64,000 nt of DNA, from contig LNKV01000048.1 in NCBI GenBank assembly GCA_001465935.1, positions 62,001 through 126,000 of the forward strand, written 5' to 3'. This DNA comes from Clarireedia homoeocarpa. Its lineage: Eukaryota > Ascomycota > Leotiomycetes > Helotiales > Rutstroemiaceae. Shown here piece by piece: positions 31,462 through 43,616 of the stretch. A program made the translations under genes and the position numbers. A model generated the notes under the pieces. It searched no databases. It saw only the letters and a list, made by a program, of their open reading frames with translations, and was not told the origin of the DNA. The first letter of the stretch is position 1, and each line of letters opens with the position of its first letter.

Positions 31462-33275
31462 CTATCGACCATGAGCGCCAGCTTGGTCAACAACAACACT
31501 TCCCATTCCCCCAGCACCCATTCCACCCATCCCAGCACTAGATAGTTCTCTACCTTGACTATCGACTGGAGGAAAACGAGCTCGAAGTTCGAGGTCATCA
31601 AGCGGAATGTGAGAACGTATGTACTTGTCACGTCCATCCTCGATGGGGTTATGGTCCCAGCTGGTGAATTTACCAGTTTTGAGGGCACTCCAAACGAATC
31701 GTCTTTGACGTTGAGATAGTAAAACGTCCTCGGTAATTTTCTTGAAGTCCCATTTGGCGGCCGCTTCGGCGTGGAAGTCTGCTAGCACTTTGCTGGTTTC
31801 TGGTGTCATGCGAGGGTGCTTGGCGGGTAAAGATGCAAGGTTGACGATTTCCTTAGGATCATCGACAAGGTTGAAGAGCTGTGGTGGGTCGGCTGGGCAA
31901 GTAATGTATTTCCATGGACCACGACGAATCATCATTAATGGAGAAACTGTTCCCTCACCACAGTATTCCGCAAAGACGGTATCGGAACCACCTTCACGTT
32001 GTTGAAGATGCGGAAGTAGAGATGATCCATCCACAGGAAGTTCTGGCCATAGTTTGACATTTACCAAGTCAACTAAAGTGGGAAGGATATCCAATGTGGA
32101 GACATTTTGTGAAACATGGTGAGGGGCAAAAGCCTTAGGGTGGTGTACGAGGAGGGGTACTCGAACCGATGACTCAAAGTAAGACATCTTATACCATAGG
32201 CCACGCTCGCCAAGCATGTCACCATGGTCACCACTAAATACAATAATTGTATTGTCATCTAGGCGGCAATCCTTCAGAACTTGAAGCAACTTGCCAATGC
32301 AGTCATCAACGTAACTGACTGCTCCGTAGTATGCACGTCTAGCTCTCTTGATCTGGTCATCGGTGAACTCCTTGCCCCAGAGGTCGCATACTTTCAACAA
32401 ACGCTTGCTGTGTGAATCTTGCTCTTCTTGTGGAATCTTCACTTCCGGTAGCTCAATATCAACGCCTTCATACATGTCCCAGAACTTCTTTTGGATATTA
32501 TATGGATCGTGTGGATGGGTGAGGGAGACCTGTAGACTTTATGTTAGCAAAATTGTACTTTGTAGAGATTTAGGAGTTTTTTGTTTTTGTGTTTGCGACT
32601 TACAGTCATGCAGAATGGTCGAGTATTTGGACCTTTGCGGACATGGTCATAAAGGAACTGTGTAGATTTGTACATGACCTCTTCATCGTAGTCCAGCTGG
32701 TTACTGCGCACACAGATACCAGCTTGTAGAATAGAGCTTGCATTGTGGTACCACTCCAGCCGTCTATCTGGCTCTTCCCAATTGACTGCCCAACCGTAAT
32801 CTCCCGGGTAGATATCACTGGTCAAGCGACTCTCGTAACCGTGCAGTTGCTCGCCGATGAAGTGCATCTTCCCTGCCAATGTAGTTTCATAGCCTGCTGC
32901 TCGCAGATAGTGCGCATATGTGGGGATAGAGGATTCGATCGAGCAAGCATTGTCATATGAGCCAATCTTCGTTGGTAGTTGACCGGAAACCATAGACATC
33001 CGCGAAGGGGCACAAAGGGGTGAGGGGCAGTAGGCGGAATCGAAGACGACTGCATCTTTCGCAAGGGCGTCTAGGTTGGGCGTCTTGATCTGGGATTTTG
33101 GATTGTGCATTTTCAGTAGAGGAGCTGCCAGTTGATCTGCCATGATATAAAGGATGTTGGGCTTCGAAGTAGAGGCTGACGCAACATGTGGCGGTGGCAT
33201 GCTGATAGTAGAGTAAAGGCTTTCATTTCGATCCAGTCGTGGAGAAGAAGGAACGGAGTTTAAATCTGGAGCCAT
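31462..33275 (-). CDS. Choline sulfatase
   Basis: Exons 32604-33275 and 31462-32529 (minus strand) with a 74-bp GTAAGT..TACAG intron; 579 residues. The sulfatase signature is CAPSR at residues 88-92; Cys88 would be converted to formylglycine. Choline-sulfatase family blocks follow: ILYIMADQLAAPLLKMHNP, TTLAGKMHFIGEQLHGYESR, LTSDIYPGDYGWAVNWEE, THPHDPYNIQKKFWDMYE, and FSGDHGDMLGERGLWYKMSY with metal-binding Asp/His. It hydrolyses choline-O-sulfate to choline and sulfate in the cytosol (no signal peptide; 35 residues of Ser/Pro-rich leader). In other fungi it is under sulfur-starvation control; I did not find a defined site here. No permease neighbour. C-terminal Gly/Met-rich tail (GMGGMGAGGMG). 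Confidence 0.95.
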
Positions 33276-33601
33276 CGTTGCGGTTGAGTAGAGAAGATTG
33301 TTTAGAGAATGTATAGATACTCTATATGCTGAATCTGTCTGTGGGGTTTGTAGGAAATATGTAGAAGCTTGTTTGGAGGGGATGTGCTTGTGATTCTTGC
33401 CGTGTGCTGATCCGTGCAAGCTGAAAGTAGGAGAAGGTGCAAGACGGATATTGCACGAGGCAATTTAACAGAAAATGGAACAAGTCAAGAGTTGATAAGG
33501 TGGAGAGCAGAGTAATATGATATAGTAAAGCGTCTCTGGGAAGAGTGGGCTTTAGATAAGAGTAGAAGTGACTCTGGGGTCAACAAAAAGAGAAGAATCT
33601 T

Positions 33602-33717
33602 AGGAAGAGGGGCAGAGAGAGTATATGTAGAGAGAAGAGAGAAGAGAGAAGAGGAAGAGAGAAGAGAGAAGAGGAAGAGAGAAGAAGAAGAGGAAGAGAG
33701 AAGAGAGAAGATAGATT
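33602..33717. repeat. Purine-rich GAGAGAA/GAAGAG tract
   Basis: About 115 bp of almost pure purine on the plus strand, made of AGAGAAGAGAGAAGAGGA-type units, lying 330-440 bp upstream of the choline sulfatase ATG. It could form triplex DNA or a nucleosome-depleted region (inference). Confidence 0.85.
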
Positions 33718-34366
33718 GAAATACCTAGCGGTGAGCGATTCAGTGAAGGAGAAAATAAAAGTCGGGCAGAAGGAACTGCGGGGGAGGGGAGCAGAGGAAG
33801 AGAGGCAGAGGCCACTTGGTAGACAAAAGACAGCTTTGGTCAAGCGGCACAGTAGAACTGCAGGGCTGGAAGCTCAATGGTCTGCAGTTGGACTTCTTCC
33901 TGGTGCAGAGGAGGGTGGAGGGTGGAGGGGAAGAGAAGCTCGTGGGCAAAGGGAAGAGAAATGGTCAAAGGGAAAATGTTGCGATATTTTGCGATATTTT
34001 GCGTGATTGCACGGTGAAACTATTCCCAAAAGGGGTTGGTTGGACCTTGCGTGTATCAGGATGACTTTATGACCTCGGACTTGACCTTACTGTTTCGAGT
34101 TTTCTAGTCCTTGGTCACCATTTCCTACCATGAGAAGCTGCTTGTCGCCGAGCTACTGCATATGATGGGCATCGTGTCCGAAGAAAGGTCTTTGATATCA
34201 ACAACCAACACTCCTTGCTGTGTCGTCGTGATGAGTTTCCTGCTACAGTCCCGTTGCAGCCCTTATCCCCTTATCTCTCTTATCTCCTTATCTCCTTATC
34301 TGTACCGAGGGAACGGGTAGGGACCAGCACCAGACACGCAAATTTTTTGCAGAACGGGATTCACTC

Positions 34367-34422
34367 CATCTCCCCTTCCCTTTCCTTCCCTTCCCCTCCC
34401 TTTCCTTCCCTTCCCCTCCCTT
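34367..34422. repeat. Polypyrimidine tandem repeat
   Basis: CCCTTTCCTTCCCTTCCCCT repeated in tandem, followed by a partial copy. Intergenic low complexity. Confidence 0.7.
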
Positions 34423-34990
34423 TATGCTTTCTCTTTCTCATGCTTCACATCGAGAGAGCCACCTCCCCCGCCTGTGTTGCACGGCCACAGCCACAGCCAC
34501 GGCTGCCGGCAGAGCACAGCACCGCCACCTTTAAAGCAGCATGCGAGCACATGAAAATTCCTCCATGATTTGTTCGTGATGCCCCACTAGCTCTTCCCCA
34601 CAACCAAATCCTTCGCGCTTCTTTATCCATGTGTCCATGCTGTCTTCTATACCCGCTTCTTTATGCTTCCATCCGACACGTCTCCGCTATTGGCCTTTCT
34701 TTTATCGGCCAGCGGCTGCACAACACCGGCTACCGGCTACCGGCCCGTAAATTCTTGCTACTTGGGACACCCGACAATCGAAAAGGAGCAAAGAGCCACG
34801 TGCCATATTCCTTCACATCGCAGACCGAAACACTTGTACTGTATTCGACTTTTACATGACCAATTCACCGTTGCATTCTACTAATTAAGTACATCAGTCT
34901 GACGATCCCGGCAGGGACATGACACGAAAGCAATCAACTAAACCAAAAAACGCAGCGATATACCTCGTCTTTTTTATTAATCACATATCT

Positions 34991-35032
34991 ACCATGCTCT
35001 TACGACCATGCTCTTACGACCATGCTCTTACG
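34991..35032. repeat. 14-bp tandem repeat, three copies
   Basis: Unit ACCATGCTCTTACG at 34991, 35005 and 35019, just downstream of the degraded gene at 35087. Confidence 0.9.
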
Positions 35033-35086
35033 ACAATGCTATAAATATTCTTTCCTGTAGATGATAGACATCTAGCATAGCCAAAC

Positions 35087-35625
35087 TTAGCAAGTGCCCT
35101 TGGCACAACATGAGGGCGATTCCTTTGTGCATCCACTTTCATTGCAGTTACAATTCTTTGGGTCCGGTGGTAGTGTAACTACTGGTGAGGGTGGGGGTGG
35201 TGCAGAAGTTGTTGCCGGATTGGAAGTTGTTGCAGCAGCAGAAGTTGTTACTGGGACCGATTCGTCTCCAAGGTCAAGAATCACGGTGTCTGCTTGTACG
35301 TCGGCCTCGTTGATGATGGGGTGTTCCGGTATGCTTCCTGGGTAGCCATTGCCCGTGCCTGTCCATCCTCATTTCTGTCCATACATCTTATCAACAAAAT
35401 ACCAGACATAATTCTCCACTAGATAGTTCTTAGGAGTTAGTATTTGGTTCCATGAAAATGGGAATTGAGATATCCAGCAGGAAAGATGCAAGACGTACAG
35501 TACGTACCATTGGCAACAACCTTTTGATTGATGTTCATCTTAATGCCGCTCATAAATTTCCATGCGTAGTTTCGCGCTTCGCTCATAACATAGACTTTCT
35601 AAATTGCTGTCAGCCTCGAATTAGA
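35087..35625 (-). pseudogene. Degraded gene for a secreted-type protein with Cys-rich tail
   Basis: On the minus strand a coding-like frame shows MSEARNYAWKFMSG.. (about 35594 down to 35515), then an intron-like GTACGTAC..TACTAACTCCTAAG, then ENYVWYFVDKMYGQK. An in-frame TGA follows at about 35373-35375, then GWTGTGNGYPGSIPEHPIIN, a Thr/Ala/Pro-rich linker, and a final Cys-rich segment NCNCNESGCTKESPSCCAKG. The phase at the intron does not match and the TGA would suit a mutated Arg codon (CGA), so this looks like a decayed gene. The family was not identified. If the TGA is spliced out by an intron I missed, a shorter real gene (C-terminal half) could remain. Confidence 0.4.
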
Positions 35626-36150
35626 ACAAGATCTAATCAGGTGGCTTACACGTGCAGGGCGATAAGAAGAGGCACGGGCATCTGCAAGTTATTTCGGGAA
35701 GGATACTACCTTGGTAGACAAAAGCTGAAATTTTAGAGTTCCTAAGATTCATAGAGAGCATTCCTTCCAAATGTTGGCTAGAAGTCATCTGCTTCCTGAT
35801 ATCTTTTCTCTGCTCCTCATTGCCTGCTTGGTTTGGTGGCGGAGGAGGCACATTGTATGTTTAGCGAATACTGTACGTGTACTACATGAGTAAACAACAA
35901 GTGCACATGTTAACCGGGTTCTAGTCCTTGACATTGCAACTGACAAATTCGCCATCCAGGTATCCAATTTGGAATAGATGAAGCAAACAATCGGTCCTTG
36001 CTAGAATATTGATACCTTTGTGATTTATAATGAGTAGCACAGATCCCTCACATCTTTCCTAATTCTTCTTGAGAAAAAACGATTTTTCATCTCGCCATCC
36101 GAGATGTCTATCATCAATCTGAAGTTAAATGATCAGAGATTTCCATCGTT

Positions 36151-37088
36151 ATGTACAGGCAGTTTTCATGTTTTCTCATACTGATTCTTGCTACCTTTAT
36201 TTCCGTTGTTGCATCAGTGTCGACCTCATCGAGTAAAGATTTGGGTAAGTTTCATTATTCAACATTATCCAATAGCCATTACTAACCACTGATCTTTCAT
36301 GAAGAACGTCAGCATACATCACAGAAAGTGATGATTTTGTAACTGTGGCTAAGGTCGAATCTACACAAGATTGGAAGAACTTTTTCCATTATCTTCTAAA
36401 GAGCGGTGGCCACAAGAAGTGTGTGATGAGGAATTCTCTTAGCACTGTCTGCCCTATGTTCGTACCTCATCCGCTGACTGAGCGATAGAAACAACCAGGA
36501 GTATAATGATTCCCGGGTGAATGAACTACTAGTCAAAACGCTCTCCTTCATCAAGAAAGCAACCGAGACCAAGCTTAATCAACAAGTTAAAATATTTTGA
36601 GTTACCTATCCCGGCTACTTTTACGACCATGGGTATATCCGTAACCTCTTAGCCGTTGCAAGAGAAACCCTTCCTGGTTTGGATGAATTCCCACAATTAT
36701 GGGCGTATCTCCATAGTATTCGACACCCATACAGACTCAACAATGCGGAAGCACTTGGATATCCAGCGGGGACGAACATTGATCTTGAGATTAATACACT
36801 AGGAATCAACAAGCTAACTAGCCATTCCAGCCAGCCCAACTCGAAACCTTCAAGCTCCGTCTACGACACCTCATTAATGAACAACTTGCCCCACCCCGCG
36901 GCTACTCACCCATTCACCTCACAGATTTCAAACACATAATTTTCAGCGGCACCGCACCCCAGTCGGACTTCCAAAAGCTCCGCGAGCCAATCATCGAAGC
37001 TGTTCCAGAACTTTCTGGCCGTTTTATCAAGGAGACCATCGAGCCCGGATGGGTGGCTACGGTGGGAGCAGCGAGGAGAGCCAAGTAA
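36151..37088 (+). pseudogene. Decayed multi-exon gene, possible Hsp70/actin-like ATPase relative with signal peptide
   Basis: A first exon 36151-36244 encodes a clean signal peptide (MYRQFSCFLILILATFISVV). It splices with GTAAGT..GTCAG to 36313, then reads YITESDDFVTVAKVESTQDW and ends at a TAG at 36486-36488, giving an 89-residue secreted product if real. Coding-like sequence continues after it: EYNDSRVNELLVKTLSFIKK, a TGA at 36598-36600, then VTYPGYFYDHGYIRNLLAVA, and in another frame LETFKLRLRHLINEQ, HIIFSGTAPQSDFQKLREPI and GWVATVGAARRAK before TAA at 37086. The last part resembles the C-terminal subdomain of fungal Hsp70-like proteins. The mixture of frames and stops suggests decay of a longer gene; the 89-residue form is the alternative. 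Confidence 0.4.
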
Positions 37089-39739
37089 CATAATTTGGAA
37101 GGGCCGGTTCTTGGGGGTTGACGGATTCTACGCGCATGATACAAGTGACGCAGCAAAGCATAATGAATCATAACGTGGTTTGAGGGTGTTAATTGAGCGA
37201 GCTTTTATGTCATCTCGAAAGATCTGGTGGAACCGTTTGTTTGCGGAAGATCTTGATTCCTATTCAGTTAGAGGTAGGTTATTCAAACACTGTAATGGAT
37301 GATAAGGATATATCTAAGCTGCGATATTGCCTCTGTTCAGAATTTCGTTTTTCTTCGAGAGATAGCTGGCGGAATATCCATAATGCCACACCAGCATGTC
37401 GTAACGAAAAGCATCAGCATTGTGGAGGCAATCTTAGCTTTCTTCTATCATACCATGGTTCGTCATTGTACTTTCTTTTGTTCCTGAGCTTAACTACTCT
37501 TGTCCATCCCTTTCCCTTTGACTTCCAATGGCATTAGTCTAAATCGTCACGTCATTTCTATTTCCACTCATTGGGTAATATTTCACGGTTTGGCAGTTCA
37601 TCCCAGAAGAGGTCGACCAATAAATCATCGTCACCCGGACGTGGGGGTTAGTGCCAAAAGCACGCGACCGTTCGGATGTCCAATTCGACCATTTCAATCC
37701 TTGGAATGCGCCGACGCTCACTTAGTATATAACTATGATCATCTCTTCAAATGTCTCTCCTTCTCGTCTCTTCTTTCCTAAATCCTTTGATTCTCAAGAT
37801 GTTATGTTTGCATGCGCAAGTTTTCCACTGTTTTTTCTCCGCGGCAACTCGTCAACAGCATCTATCAGGATCCGAATTCCTGATATGGACACGTATTTTC
37901 TAGTGCATCCTTCGTCAGTTTATGGTTTATGGCAATCCCAAACGAAAGGAAGAGATTGGTTGAGAGCCTGTACTCTTCTACGGCGCCATGGACTTCTTAT
38001 CGGGATGCGTGATCATCACAAAACACCAAGGATAGGAGTATCCAATCGGAATTCCATATGAGTGTCCGCAAGAACCTTCACATACACGATTGTTGATGGA
38101 TTGAGCCATTCATGCGATTACACGATACTTCTTCAATAGTCTTGTTTCGAAGATGGAAATTATTTCCATGCAAAGAATTCTTGTAGCACTCAAGTGTATG
38201 TGCTGCTTTACGGGAGGATCTTGGCCATGCATTCATTTTCGCATGCAACACTACGTTCATCCCCAAAAGAGGTGAAGAAAAGAGAGACATGCGTTAGTCA
38301 TACCGCCTAAAGGCGCATTAGTTTGCCCGCTTTTCAAGTGGCGGGTGTCGGAATCAATTCTTGACAGCTGAAAGCATAATTAGAGCTGTATGAAGAGCAG
38401 CCTTTCGAAATGCTGTTGGGAATCTGAAAACCAGAAGAAATGATGATCACTTGCCCCACATCTTAACGTCTTCAGCTTTTTCATCAAGATGTCTCACAAT
38501 TCTTGGAACACAGGTTGATGGTGATCTGTGGAGTAGCTACAGAGTGATCATCAGCTACACATGATTTCCATAGTGGCGAATCCGGACCTTGCCAGTGATC
38601 GAAAAGGGAGACCGAGTACATACATTGATGTTTGGGTTCTGCCGGTACAACAACCACAAAAACATGTCTGAACAAAGCCTAGCATCACGTTGAGAGCGAT
38701 TACATCCGATGCTCTCCTCCCGAACTTTTAGCTACGTGCACCCGGAATCACCAGCGCACGACTGAAATTTTGGCGCTAAGACTCACATCTCAACAATTCT
38801 AGATCTTCCACTACCTAACGATGCATAGCAGGCGCAGAATTCAGTTTGATTCTTTGACTTACAGTCTGCATTCTTGATTGTCATTATTCAGTCTGAGTGA
38901 GAACGCGATAGAGTTTGTTTTTGTGCAACTTTGGTGACGCAATGCTAGATTTAATCACGTCACTTTTGGGTTCTGACAGTGGCTGTTATAGACAGTGATA
39001 TACTACAATATTATCTATTCTTGCGTCCAGTTGACTAGGCTAGGCAGTGTCTAGATATTCGTTCCGGATAGCTCAAGCGGCTGGCTATACTTCGACTACA
39101 CCCACCGTATATATATCCTACATCTGGGATAGAATTTCCGGCCAAACTATTGTTTGCCGTCCTCCGTCATGTCTCACCTCGTTCGTCTTGATGTCCAAAG
39201 CTCACAAACTCAATAAACAAAGAATAGTGATCCCAAAACTCTTAGCAGCAATTTGTAGCAAGTTAGTCTTATCAATATATCTCCTACTTTCCACTCACCA
39301 ACCAAGTACTTTCATCTTGGGCCTAGGAGTGCATACAGAGAGAGATGACTTACCGAGCTCAAATATCACTATACTCTAATATCCCACATAACGTATCATT
39401 CGCATCATATCGACTGCATCCTCTAACTTCATCCAATTCTTTTATACCACAACCAGCTACTCCACCTCAATCCAATTCTCCTACTATAACCACCAACCCC
39501 TTTTCCAACCCGATGTGGTTCTTCTTCTATTGTTCCTCGAAACCCCCTACTCACTAAACTTCATTTCTCTACCCTAACATAACCTTCCTTTTTCCTTTTC
39601 CTTCCCTTATCCAATCTCTCCTGACTCAACTGTAAGCGCTACACTCATGTTATCCCTTCAGCTACTTACTATCTACGCCTTTCCCACCCGAAATAAGGAA
39701 AATTTGGTGAGAGCTAAACGAACGTTATGAGTATTAAGG

Positions 39740-39776
<37 letters not shown>

Positions 39777-40244
39777 ACCAAAGCTCACAGCAGTTTATCA
39801 TCAATCAATCACTTGTGAAGAAATCGTAACTCAACTTAACCCCATCACCCCACCAGCTAGCTCCCTTCCAAATCAAAGCGCAAAGGAAAGGAAGCCCAAG
39901 CCCAACGAGCGGGCATATGGAATATAAACGGAATTTTTTATACGATGTGATGTGATGTTGAAATTTACATTATTTATTACTACTATACTATACTATACCT
40001 CCGTATCATCACCATCACCCCTGAGCTCTGATCTCGCATTATAACATCTCGTTCCCATCTCAGCTCATACTATATACAGACCCACATACCTGCTCCATGA
40101 ACAACCCGGGTATCTTCATCGATCAATCTTCATCCATCATCAACATGGACATCTCGAAAAGACTCCAAATTTACAAGTACACCTAATCGAACTTAAACCC
40201 TTCAACCCCCGCCCAGCGCAGCGCAAATATACACTACACAGCAT
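37089..40244. other. Gene-poor stretch of 3.2 kb
   Basis: Only short frames without domains, signal peptides or joining splice sites. It carries a CT microsatellite at 39747-39774. Its AT-rich mixed composition and the decayed genes next to it suggest a decaying region. Confidence 0.5.
39747..39774. repeat. (CT)n microsatellite
   Basis: About 14 uninterrupted CT/TC dinucleotides in intergenic DNA. Confidence 0.95.
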
Positions 40245-41327
40245 CTACAAAACCAACAACCCTATCCAACCCAACCCCACCAACCCCACGACCGCCGAAC
40301 CACCAACTTTCATGCCTGCTGCACCGCCAGAAACCGTACTCGCAGTCGCTGATACCGCGGCCGCTGCAGTTGTAGTTCCTGATGATGATGCAGCTTTCAC
40401 CGTGCCCGTAGAACTTGTCCCAGTTGCACTCGCAGTCGTACTCGCAGTCGTCTTGTCGTCCGATTTCCCCGTTGCAGCACTTGCCTCTGAAGTCTTGGTT
40501 TTGGTACCACTCCCACTTGCACTCTCACTTACCGTCGCACTAGAACTAGCACTCATATCTTCCTCCTCATCACCATCACCACTCTCCTCAGCAGCCCATC
40601 CACAATCCTGTAACCGTTTCCATCCAATCGTATACTGCTCCTCCCACCAATCACTCTGTCCCACCAACCAGTAGTAATTAAACAGGTATGCGCTTGCGGC
40701 GTAGTCATGCGCCATCTGGTAGAAGGATACTTGACAGGTGTCAGAGCAGGAGAATTTGGAGGCTGGCGGACGACTGGCGGAGGAGAGGTAGCAGTAGTTT
40801 CCGTCGCTGTTGATTGTTAAGTTTTTGTTTTGTGGGTTTGGAGGGAAGTATTTTATGAAATGGGAAGGGAGGCAAAGGAAGGGAAGAAGTACTTACTCAT
40901 CCAACCTACAACTCTTCTTCAAGAAATACTCAAAAACCTCACCCACCACTTCCACCGGCACCAATTTCTGCCCATTGTTTACATCCCCCCCTACATACTC
41001 CTGTGCGGCATCCCCGTCCGCAGTACAAGCCTTCTTCACCCCAGCGATATAAGCAGTGAGAGAGTCAGCGCAAGTCGTCGTACATGTGTTATCGAGATCG
41101 GTGGATGTGGGGTCGAATGCGGGCCGCATCGATGCGACGAGCCCGAGGAGAGTGGCGTCGCAGTCGATGGGGGCGCTGTAAGCAGTTATACAGGACGCGG
41201 AAGTTGTGTTTGCGAGATCCTTGGCGACGTAGTCCCAGTCGGGGCCGGAGGTATTGAGGGAGAAAGAGGCGCGAGCGAGGGGAAAGAGGGAAAGGGAGAG
41301 GGAGAGGAGGGTGCTGGTGGTGTGCAT
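40245..41327 (-). CDS. GPI-anchored secreted Cys-containing cell-surface protein
   Basis: Exons 40897-41327 and 40245-40806 on the minus strand, with a 90-bp GTAAGT..CAACAG intron; 330 residues. Residues 1-20 (MHTTSTLLSLSLSLFPLARA) form a signal peptide. The mature part has regularly spaced cysteines (SCITAYSAPIDCDATLLGLV, CTTTCADSLTAYIAGVKKAC, then YCYLSS.., CSDTCQ and DCGW), like the Cys-rich segments seen in LysM-type and related fungal surface proteins, but no LysM repeat is evident. A Ser/Thr/Ala-rich stalk follows, and the protein ends in a GPI-attachment signal (AAGMKVGGSAVVGLVGLGWI). Predicted wall- or membrane-bound. The function is unknown. Confidence 0.82.
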
Positions 41328-42311
41328 GGTTGCGGTTGTTATTTGGTTGATTTGTTTTGATTGATAGGATTGGGTTATTGATTTCAGAGAAAGATAGAAA
41401 GCACGCAAACGTAGGCAGTGAGAAAATTACTAAACGACAGGAAGGCGTACAGGCCGGTGGCAATCCAGCAAGTAACGAATGTATATACGTACGAAGTACA
41501 CGAGGAGAGAAAGTGTAACGAGGGAAGAAGAAAAATCCCAAAGGAAATTGTGAGGATATAAGAACCCCCAAAACGGTCTCGGCAACTTTGCCGTGCTGCT
41601 TACTGTATTGAGGTCAATGCTTCACGGGACTTACTGTAATAGTGGTTGTTGCCTACCATTAGCGAGACACTTTTGATAGTCGACGCAGATATGGACGACG
41701 ATGGGATGAGGGTGGAGATGGAGTGATTTTATGTATTTGGGAAGGAGATTTATGGATGAGAGGAGTGGGATGGAGGCTCGGGAGGATTTAACCCGTAGTT
41801 AAGGTTAATTGTCTCAATGCGACATTGAGTTTCTTGCTGGATTGCGGAATAGGCTCCGCGTTTCGGATCAACGATGTTCCGTTACTGATTCACTCCAATT
41901 GTCTTCCTTTGGTAATTGTTCAGGTGTCGTTTGCCTCATAAGAAGAATACCCGTCAAGTGTAGCTATTCTACACTCAACAGAAAATTTAGATTCTGTAGC
42001 TATAGGAAGGAGATTGTCTCTCATTTTCTTTGATATATCAGTAGCACGTGCGAGCCATGCGAAACCCTTCCGAAAGAACTGGTTGTTGCAGAGGTGCTGT
42101 TAAATAGCTAACACAGCACTCCTTAGTAGTTCATGGTAGAGGACTACCCTTTTTGCCTTCAATGACTCCACATAGATGGTCACATCAAACAAGCGCATCA
42201 GACATCGGTTTAAAATACTAGCTAACGTGCATTCAAGGTCTGTTTAAATTCAAATTCAACGTTCGTGACAGTCCGTCGCCTAACGGATCAAATATGTGTC
42301 CGATGTAGTCC
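41328..42311. other. Intergenic, no gene supported
   Basis: About 980 bp, the promoter side of the GPI-protein gene and the 3' side of the membrane-protein gene. No feature recognised. Confidence 0.5.
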
Positions 42312-43616
42312 CTACATTCCTAGACTATCATAGAAACATTCCATTTTATCGACTAGGGTTGATGTTTTGTATGTGGGTTGTTCTGCATATTTGTAACTCC
42401 TGTACCTGCAACTCATGATCTGCTCGCCCAAGGAGCTCCCCCTTTGATAGCCTTTTGCCCTTCCAAATAAGATCGTACGTGTCAAGTTCCCTGACATTGG
42501 TATCAAAGCCATCAGGTCTTGCCTAATTTGGATCCACTCCCTGATTTCTGCCGAAGTAAAGTGTGTATCATTGTCTCCATGCAGGCGTTCAAGATGGTTT
42601 GGGATCGCTTTAGTATTCGCCTGCCAAAGATGTGTCCTGTATTCCACTTTAGCGAATAAACTATTTGTGGTTTCATATAACGTCAACACCCTCTGAAGCT
42701 GTTGATCAACGCTTATCTGTGTTCTAATATCGCTTCGACTTGGTCCGCCTGCGATCCAATCGACAAATCTGGCAGCATTGCCTCGTCTGTTCGAGATACC
42801 CTCTGCTTTTCTGGAGTATTCGTGGATTTTGCCAAGACCTAATTTGACATCAGTACACAGCTGTATTCCTTCGAGAGTTAGAGCCCGAACACGATATATC
42901 CCATCGTCAAAATACATGAAGAGTTTTGCCATTGAGTCGACTGAATCAAGTCTCTTAAATGTGGTAGCCATGACCAAATTGTCTGAAAGTACCTTCAAAT
43001 TTTCCTCGACACCAATCGAAAGTTGATCAATTGTTTCCCTGTACGCCATCACATGAAACAACAATTTTTCGCTATTGTTGGCTATCAAGCGGTACTCCTT
43101 TCCGAGCTCCTGCTTTTGTGGAAGCGTTGACATCCACGCAAAACCTGGTAACTCGGAAAGAAGATTGTTGCTATGCGATAGCACATTCTCGACATAGATG
43201 AGTTGGTTTGCATTTTCCAATAGATCAAAGGTAACGTTAGCTACATCTTTCATGGAATCTACAACTTCCGATCCTGATATTTGGGCTTCATAGGTGGGTA
43301 TGCGCATACAACGCCAGGCCACAAACAACAAAAAAAGTGCCAACAACGGAGGCATAATCGTGTCTCCAATGCTAATCTCCCGCCGAGAATCTTCGTCGGT
43401 TTCTCTATTCACCGGCTCGACAACCTGCTTTTCAAAGGGCTGCGACTCCCACTCGGTGACTTCATCTTCTTCACTCGTCTCGGCAGTCTGCGGTTCAGGT
43501 GGTTGCAACTCCCACTCCGTGACTTCACTCTCTTCACTCGGTGGTGGTGCGGTGGCTTGGACAGGGTTGTCAAACCTGAGAGTCTCATGCTTGGGCTTGC
43601 GGCTCCGTAAATTCAT
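42312..43616 (-). CDS. Single-pass membrane protein with acidic repeat, hypothetical
   Basis: Single exon, 434 residues, ATG at 43616. The basic start NLRSRKPKHETLRF is followed by two imperfect acidic repeats (EESEVTEWELQPPEPQ and EEDEVTEWESQPFEKQ, residues ~28-70). One transmembrane helix (about residues 88-108, IMPPLLALFLLFVAWRCM) comes next, then a long alpha-helical region with a fungal-lineage look and no known catalytic motif. It is next to a DUF7580-like gene and a C2H2 gene of similarly restricted type. The function is unknown. Membrane topology with a cytosolic acidic N-terminus is inferred. Confidence 0.7.
   Translation of the reverse strand: MNLRSRKPKHETLRFDNPVQATAPPPSEESEVTEWELQPPEPQTAETSEEDEVTEWESQPFEKQVVEPVNRETDEDSRREISIGDTIMPPLLALFLLFVAWRCMRIPTYEAQISGSEVVDSMKDVANVTFDLLENANQLIYVENVLSHSNNLLSELPGFAWMSTLPQKQELGKEYRLIANNSEKLLFHVMAYRETIDQLSIGVEENLKVLSDNLVMATTFKRLDSVDSMAKLFMYFDDGIYRVRALTLEGIQLCTDVKLGLGKIHEYSRKAEGISNRRGNAARFVDWIAGGPSRSDIRTQISVDQQLQRVLTLYETTNSLFAKVEYRTHLWQANTKAIPNHLERLHGDNDTHFTSAEIREWIQIRQDLMALIPMSGNLTRTILFGRAKGYQRGSSLGEQIMSCRYRSYKYAEQPTYKTSTLVDKMECFYDSLGM

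Larger units (their letters stand above)
33276..35086. other. Intergenic, choline sulfatase upstream region
   Basis: About 1.8 kb without a supported gene. It holds a long GA tract, a polypyrimidine minisatellite and a 14-bp tandem repeat, listed separately. The long open frames on both strands here are composition artefacts. Confidence 0.5.
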
